This document shows positions 59,957 to 64,000 of a stretch of 64,000 nucleotides of DNA, in pieces. The notes beneath the pieces were generated by a model. The model saw only the letters and a list, made by a program, of their open reading frames with translations, was not told the DNA's origin and searched no databases. Origin of the DNA: Fibrobacterota bacterium (GTDB taxonomy: Bacteria; Fibrobacterota; Chitinivibrionia; Chitinivibrionales; Chitinispirillaceae); contig JAEYNR010000074.1 in assembly GCA_023412475.1 (NCBI GenBank), positions 1-64,000 on the forward strand, in the 5' to 3' direction. The translations under genes were made by a program, and so were the position numbers. Within the stretch, counting starts at the first letter, position 1, and the number at the start of each line of letters is the position of its first letter.

Positions 59957-61138
59957 ATGTACAATGTTATATTAGGCAAGAAACGGGTTAAACTTTTTTC
60001 CAAGAAGCATGAGCATATTTTGAATAGAATACTGATTTTCATTTTAACACTCAGCGTCATAATCGCAGCCGAAGTGGACAGAATATTTCTGGTGCAGGAC
60101 CGGTTTTACAGCTCTGCACTTAAATCGCTGGCCAATGCGGGAACCGCACTTCCTCTGGATCTTTTTAGCGGTCTGGTTAATCCTGCGCTCACCTTCTCCC
60201 ATCATTACAATATCGTGCCACAATCACAGGGCACTGTTGCAATCGGTTATGGCAGGGACTCACTCTTTAATACTCAAATTCTGCCTGCAGGTTTCTCCTA
60301 TTCAAACCAGGAAGGTTCGCTGGGGTTATTCTACCGTTTTATGAAAGGTAAAAAAGATATCCTGCAGCATGAGATGACTATCAATTTTGCAAGTCAGATT
60401 TCTTCTAAGTCCGACGACCAGGGTGCAGTTGACTTTGGCATTAATTTGCGGTTTGAGAAAATGGAATGGAAAAAGCAACCTGCTAAAGTACAGCATTTTC
60501 TACCAGCAGACTCTGGCAAATGGGTTCTGGAAAATGAATACGAAAGCAGCTTCCCGGATCAAAATTATTCGATTAGAGATAAACGTGCATTACTTGATAT
60601 AGGATTTTTTCAACCTCAAGTTATGGAAAACATGGATTTCGGACTTGTCATAAGAAATCTTCTGGGATACGTATGGAGCTATGGTAACCCGGATACAGTT
60701 TACTATGATACACTGGCTGATTCACAGAGGCTGGACTCTGTGATGATAAAAACGTATGGTTTTACCGGTTACAAAAAGTCTATGCGTGGATGGACAAAAG
60801 GAGTCAACCGGACGCTGACTACTGGGATAGTCTACCATGCATCAATCAGTAACGATAGAATTCTTCTTGATTTCCCGCTTGACCTTGAGATACGGGGACT
60901 GCTCAACAAGAGTATCAAAAACCGGTACATATTCAGAGGCGGTTTGCAAGCGAATATAGCCAGACATGTGATATTGCGATTTGGTTATGCGCGGGCTCCC
61001 GGAAGACTCAAATCCAGTTGGGAGGAGATAAAAAACATCAATATTTTTACAGGTGGAGCGGGCCTGAGAATCGCCTCTTTCTCATTTGATTTCTATGTTT
61101 CTGATAATGTATTCGGTATAAACGGGGCGTTTAATTAA
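59957..61138 (+). CDS. Outer-membrane barrel protein, PorV/PorQ-like
   Basis: 393 residues. A longer N-terminus (MYNVILGKKRVKLFSKKHEH) precedes the hydrophobic signal ILIFILTLSVIIAAEVD. The mature part alternates short strands with aromatic ends (TVAIGYGRDSLF, PAGFSYSNQEGSLGLFYRFMKG, RTLTTGIVYHASIS, HVILRFGYARAPG, GAGLRIASFSFDFYVSDNVFGINGAFN), the pattern of PorV/PorQ-type or UPF0164 barrels. Such proteins take part in the surface steps of type IX secretion or in lipid or sugar uptake. It is the divergent neighbour of the Fur-FeoA gene, so iron control is possible but unproven; I see no clear Fur box in the 89-bp spacer. Confidence 0.6.
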   Translation: MYNVILGKKRVKLFSKKHEHILNRILIFILTLSVIIAAEVDRIFLVQDRFYSSALKSLANAGTALPLDLFSGLVNPALTFSHHYNIVPQSQGTVAIGYGRDSLFNTQILPAGFSYSNQEGSLGLFYRFMKGKKDILQHEMTINFASQISSKSDDQGAVDFGINLRFEKMEWKKQPAKVQHFLPADSGKWVLENEYESSFPDQNYSIRDKRALLDIGFFQPQVMENMDFGLVIRNLLGYVWSYGNPDTVYYDTLADSQRLDSVMIKTYGFTGYKKSMRGWTKGVNRTLTTGIVYHASISNDRILLDFPLDLEIRGLLNKSIKNRYIFRGGLQANIARHVILRFGYARAPGRLKSSWEEIKNINIFTGGAGLRIASFSFDFYVSDNVFGINGAFN

Positions 61139-61414
61139 TAAGAGGCTGTTTGGGAAAAGAAATAATGAATATCGAATGATGAAGTGAAGAAAGAAAAAGC
61201 ACAGTAAGAAAATTATAAATGTTTAAAGAGAACAAAAGTTTATAACAGTTAGCCCCTGCTCCTGTTTCCTGTTTTTTCTTGTTCTTTTTTCGAATTTCGT
61301 GCTTATCCTTTGTATCAATGAGCTTTGGGGTTTTGTAACTACTGGCAGAAAAAAATTTTGTTAATCCCCCTTATTATGGGAGCCACTTTCCAGCAGTGGA
61401 TTTTGCCCCCCACT
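61139..61414. other. Intergenic region with dispersed AAGCACGAAAT-type repeat (inverted)
   Basis: 276 bp. Near 61290-61315 the sequence TTTTTCGAATTTCGTGCTTA is the reverse complement of the motif AAGCACGAAATTCGAAAAA seen elsewhere at 16142, 28437 and 57269. The start of the gap holds TGAATATCGAATG, one copy of the heptamer family. The region lies between convergent genes and shows no ORF of its own. Confidence 0.45.
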
Positions 61415-64000
61415 CTAATCCCCCAAATAATCGATTCTCTCCATGATACCAGTTGTATCGGCTGGTGGTGGCATTACATTTTCTCCACAATTCTCGGTGA
61501 CAGGTGTCATTCTCTTTATGTAGCGTTCATATTGAGAATAAAATCCTCCAGGATTCTTTTTTCCCCCGTTTTTTAAAAGAGTTGTGGTCAGGAAGCGGTG
61601 AAGTGACTTTCCATCAGCCGGACCAGTGTACTTAGTGTTACATTCACCTATACAGGCCACAGTGAGATCGTGAATATCCGGTACTCCGCTTTTATTGCCA
61701 AACCGGTCCAGATCAACCCTGATCACTGCATTCCAAAGACCAAAGCTGGTTTTTGCTTTACTGTAGGCCGGGACATTAAATGGTCGCATGATGTCATCTG
61801 TAGTTCCGCTTTTTGCAAAATTGGACAGTGGTTCATTCAACAGATATGCATCCGCGTTGTAAACGCTGTCAGTTAATGATGGATCGTATGGAGAGAGCTG
61901 GTATGCAATATCATAATCACTCAACCCATCAGCCATGTTGGAGATGAGCCTCTTGTGCATTCCAAGTAACGATGGTCTTATATTGTTGATATCAGCATAG
62001 GGGTGGTAACGTCTTATTGTGTCACTTACAGATACATTTTCTCCATTTAAAACTATTTTTTCAACAACCAGGGAAGGGTGTTGTGCCGGGAGTTCAATCA
62101 GATCATTATTGTAGAAAACGTTAAAGAGATGCATCTGTTCATAAAGACTCATCTCCAGTGTTCCTAAAGCAATGGAGTACATACTGTCGGAAACCGGAAC
62201 TCTTCTGCCATAGGAATTCATGTAATCTACATCTGCGCCTACGATTCTGGTAAATTCCTTGTATGCTCTGACCCCGGTCATGTAGGTTAGCTTCAGCGAA
62301 TCCTTTACTCTGGAAAACGCACCAGTTCTGTAAAGGAGCTGAACGAGCTGAAAAGCATCGGACTGGACATCAAAATTGGAATTGAATATGCTGCGGTTCA
62401 TCCTTAGCAGTGTTTCAACAGCTAAAATATTATTGGATGATGCCAGCAGGTCAAACACGTATTTACATCCATCAAAACTATTTCTGTAGTTGTGAACCGG
62501 ATAGCCTCTGCCCCTTACTGCACTGTTATGAAAAATCACTCCGGTTTTAACACCTTTTTTAAACTCAAGATCTCTTTTCCAGGCTACATCATCAATAACC
62601 TCAACAGTGTCGGTCCATTTTGAGTAGGGCTTAAAGATACCCAGATCATAGTTAAGAGTGTTAAGAATTGGTTTAGCAGTTGAGGAGCCATTTGGTGTCC
62701 TGTTTTTAAGCAGACATGCCAGTCTTGAACCTAATCTGTCTTTTGAGTAATATGCAAGCAACTTTCCAGAGCGTGAATCCATAATACTATAGGCATAATA
62801 TTGACCATCAACAGCAACAGGTTTACGCAGGTAAAAAAATGTGCTTCTGCGGAACTTATTTGCAGCCATTTTCTTGTAGCGGATATTTACAATGATTGTA
62901 TCACCGGGATTACAGCGGGTGTAAAATGTGGAGCCCGGCTCATTGAAATTGACTGTATCTTTAAGTATTCTGACTAATCGAACGGAATCTTTGGGAGTAA
63001 TTTTTGTTTCGATCGTTGCAGAATCGCTTCCTATTCTTACTTCATCGGTTATAGTAGTATCTTTGCCATACCCTCTGTTGTTTACCAGTTGTTCCAGTGT
63101 TTCCTGCAGATCTTTGTCGATGGTTAATTTTATAAGCAGGTTTCCTTTTTTTCGGATCAGAGAATTAGGGTCTATAAGATCCATTTGTTTGAGCTGTTCA
63201 GGATCAGAACCGTTTCTTTTCAAAGTCATAAGCCAGAACTCATTGGCCAGATCGACCAGAGCTCCATAACCACCCTGAAAAGTTTTAGGCTGGCTGAATT
63301 CCAGTGCTTCGATCTCAGAGAGGACCTGTGCACTTTTTTCAGGCCCCCACCCCAGCATCTCAGCCATACGTGGCATATCGATTTTGCACTGTGTGGAGAT
63401 CTTGGTTTTAAAGTTTCTTCCCCATTTTACCATGCGAGCCAGATAAACACACTCTGCATCTGACAGGTCTTTTAATTCTTTGTCAAACAACCCTCTGGCG
63501 ATATCTTTACATCCAATCATACCATAATCACTTGTGACACAGTGGTTAAGGTAGACCTCCATAACATCTTCTGCGGAATACATTTTCCTCAGAGCAACCG
63601 CCAACCGAAGTTCACGCTTTTTCCGGTCAACAGACTTGCTTACCATTCGCATCCCTTTTTCATCCAGTTTTGAAATGAAAAGTTTTGCTACCTGCTGGGT
63701 GATAGTGGATGTTCCGCGGGGAGTAACGATCCTGAATTTTAAAACCGACTCTTTTGTAGCTCTAAAAAAAGCACTCACAAAGCTTTCAAACTCAATCCCC
63801 ATGGGATTGGAAAAAAAGTTCTGATCTTCAGCGGCAAGAAGTGCGGTGATAAGAGTTTGTGGAACCTCTGAGAGTTTAGCTCTCTGATGATCGGTTTTAA
63901 TTCTTGCCAGAGGCCGCTCAAGTCTGTCAACAATCTCGATGGTATTGGAGTACTGACGCACCTCCCGCAGTCGATCAATTATCGAAAGCGAGGGATAATC
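61415..64000 (-). CDS. Class A penicillin-binding protein (partial at right edge)
   Basis: At least 861 residues; the frame stays open to base 64000, so the start lies outside the window and the GTG at 63961 is not the start. The glycosyltransferase GT51 domain contains ALLAAEDQNFFSNPMGIE with the catalytic Glu, PRGTSTITQQVAKLF, RKKRELRLAVAL and YLNHCVT. The transpeptidase domain has SSTAKP (SxxK), SSNNILAVET (SxN) and KSGTTDD (KSGT), all three active-site motifs. It polymerises and cross-links peptidoglycan at the inner membrane. Between the domains lies a linker with GSTFYTRCNPGDTIIVNIRYKK. The C-terminus ends with a hydrophilic tail. Neighbours give no further hint. Confidence 0.92.
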   Translation of the reverse strand, partial: DYPSLSIIDRLREVRQYSNTIEIVDRLERPLARIKTDHQRAKLSEVPQTLITALLAAEDQNFFSNPMGIEFESFVSAFFRATKESVLKFRIVTPRGTSTITQQVAKLFISKLDEKGMRMVSKSVDRKKRELRLAVALRKMYSAEDVMEVYLNHCVTSDYGMIGCKDIARGLFDKELKDLSDAECVYLARMVKWGRNFKTKISTQCKIDMPRMAEMLGWGPEKSAQVLSEIEALEFSQPKTFQGGYGALVDLANEFWLMTLKRNGSDPEQLKQMDLIDPNSLIRKKGNLLIKLTIDKDLQETLEQLVNNRGYGKDTTITDEVRIGSDSATIETKITPKDSVRLVRILKDTVNFNEPGSTFYTRCNPGDTIIVNIRYKKMAANKFRRSTFFYLRKPVAVDGQYYAYSIMDSRSGKLLAYYSKDRLGSRLACLLKNRTPNGSSTAKPILNTLNYDLGIFKPYSKWTDTVEVIDDVAWKRDLEFKKGVKTGVIFHNSAVRGRGYPVHNYRNSFDGCKYVFDLLASSNNILAVETLLRMNRSIFNSNFDVQSDAFQLVQLLYRTGAFSRVKDSLKLTYMTGVRAYKEFTRIVGADVDYMNSYGRRVPVSDSMYSIALGTLEMSLYEQMHLFNVFYNNDLIELPAQHPSLVVEKIVLNGENVSVSDTIRRYHPYADINNIRPSLLGMHKRLISNMADGLSDYDIAYQLSPYDPSLTDSVYNADAYLLNEPLSNFAKSGTTDDIMRPFNVPAYSKAKTSFGLWNAVIRVDLDRFGNKSGVPDIHDLTVACIGECNTKYTGPADGKSLHRFLTTTLLKNGGKKNPGGFYSQYERYIKRMTPVTENCGENVMPPPADTTGIMERIDYLGD

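Overview
The window looks like chromosome from a Gram-negative, AT-rich bacterium with an elaborate secreted and outer-membrane proteome. It has a secretin operon with GspL/PilMN-, PilO-, PilP- and pseudopilin-like genes, several outer-membrane barrel-like proteins, a protein ending in a FlgD-like Ig domain, another ending in a Por/T9SS-type sorting-like domain, several lipoproteins, and glycoside hydrolases of GH26, GH30-like and GH113 type. This mix, plus many low-complexity 7-bp repeat arrays between genes, would fit a Fibrobacterota-type lineage (Chitinispirillum-like). That placement is inference; no marker gene here proves it. I saw no rRNA, tRNA, intact phage or CRISPR array.

Layout. 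1-9.3 kb: tail of an unknown gene, a four-helix-bundle (S23-type) protein, a 52-bp tandem array, then an eight-gene plus-strand operon for a type II secretion or type IV pilus-like machine (secretin, FN3 lipoprotein, GspL/PilMN, GspM/PilO, GspC/PilP, two pseudopilins, GspK-like). 9.4-13.7 kb: an IS21 transposase remnant, then a SNF2 helicase followed by a separate SWIM zinc-finger protein. 13.8-16.1 kb (minus): an HPF-cold-shock fusion, a repeat-built membrane protein and an RpiB-like isomerase. 16.4-20.3 kb: a heterodimeric ABC exporter. 20.4-24 kb: a heptamer array, lysA, a 43-bp hairpin-forming tandem array and a DUF5996 protein. 24-28.3 kb: a three-domain lipoprotein, a tiny SAP-like protein and a BNR-type secreted protein. 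28.7-31.4 kb: an AsmA protein. 31.8-33.9 kb: a NodIJ-like ABC-2 exporter and a frameshifted zinc-ribbon gene. 34-38.7 kb (minus): a barrel-TPR protein and an 800-residue secreted protein with FlgD-like end. 39.2-41.8 kb (minus): transketolase and a phosphoesterase. 42.1-46.8 kb: a PEGA protein, an ECF sigma factor, an anti-sigma/FecR/TPR protein and a PKD lipoprotein, tightly packed. 47.3-49.8 kb (minus): a second SNF2 helicase, with the SWIM finger fused in. 50-54.1 kb: three glycoside hydrolases and a small barrel-like protein. 54.3-57.1 kb (minus): a polysaccharide flippase and two secreted unknowns. 57.3-59 kb: repeats, REP-like hairpins, an unknown gene and decayed DNA. 59.1-64 kb: a Fur-FeoA fusion, a barrel protein, and a class A penicillin-binding protein running off the right edge.

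The most interesting points are: a secretin whose C-terminal tail is written by a 34/35-bp minisatellite that shifts frame at every unit; a Fur repressor fused to a FeoA domain; an HPF fused to a cold-shock domain; a SNF2/SWIM pair present once as two genes and once as a fusion; a sigma/anti-sigma operon whose anti-sigma protein carries both FecR and TPR regions; and a contiguous array of eight 43-bp units that can form hairpins.
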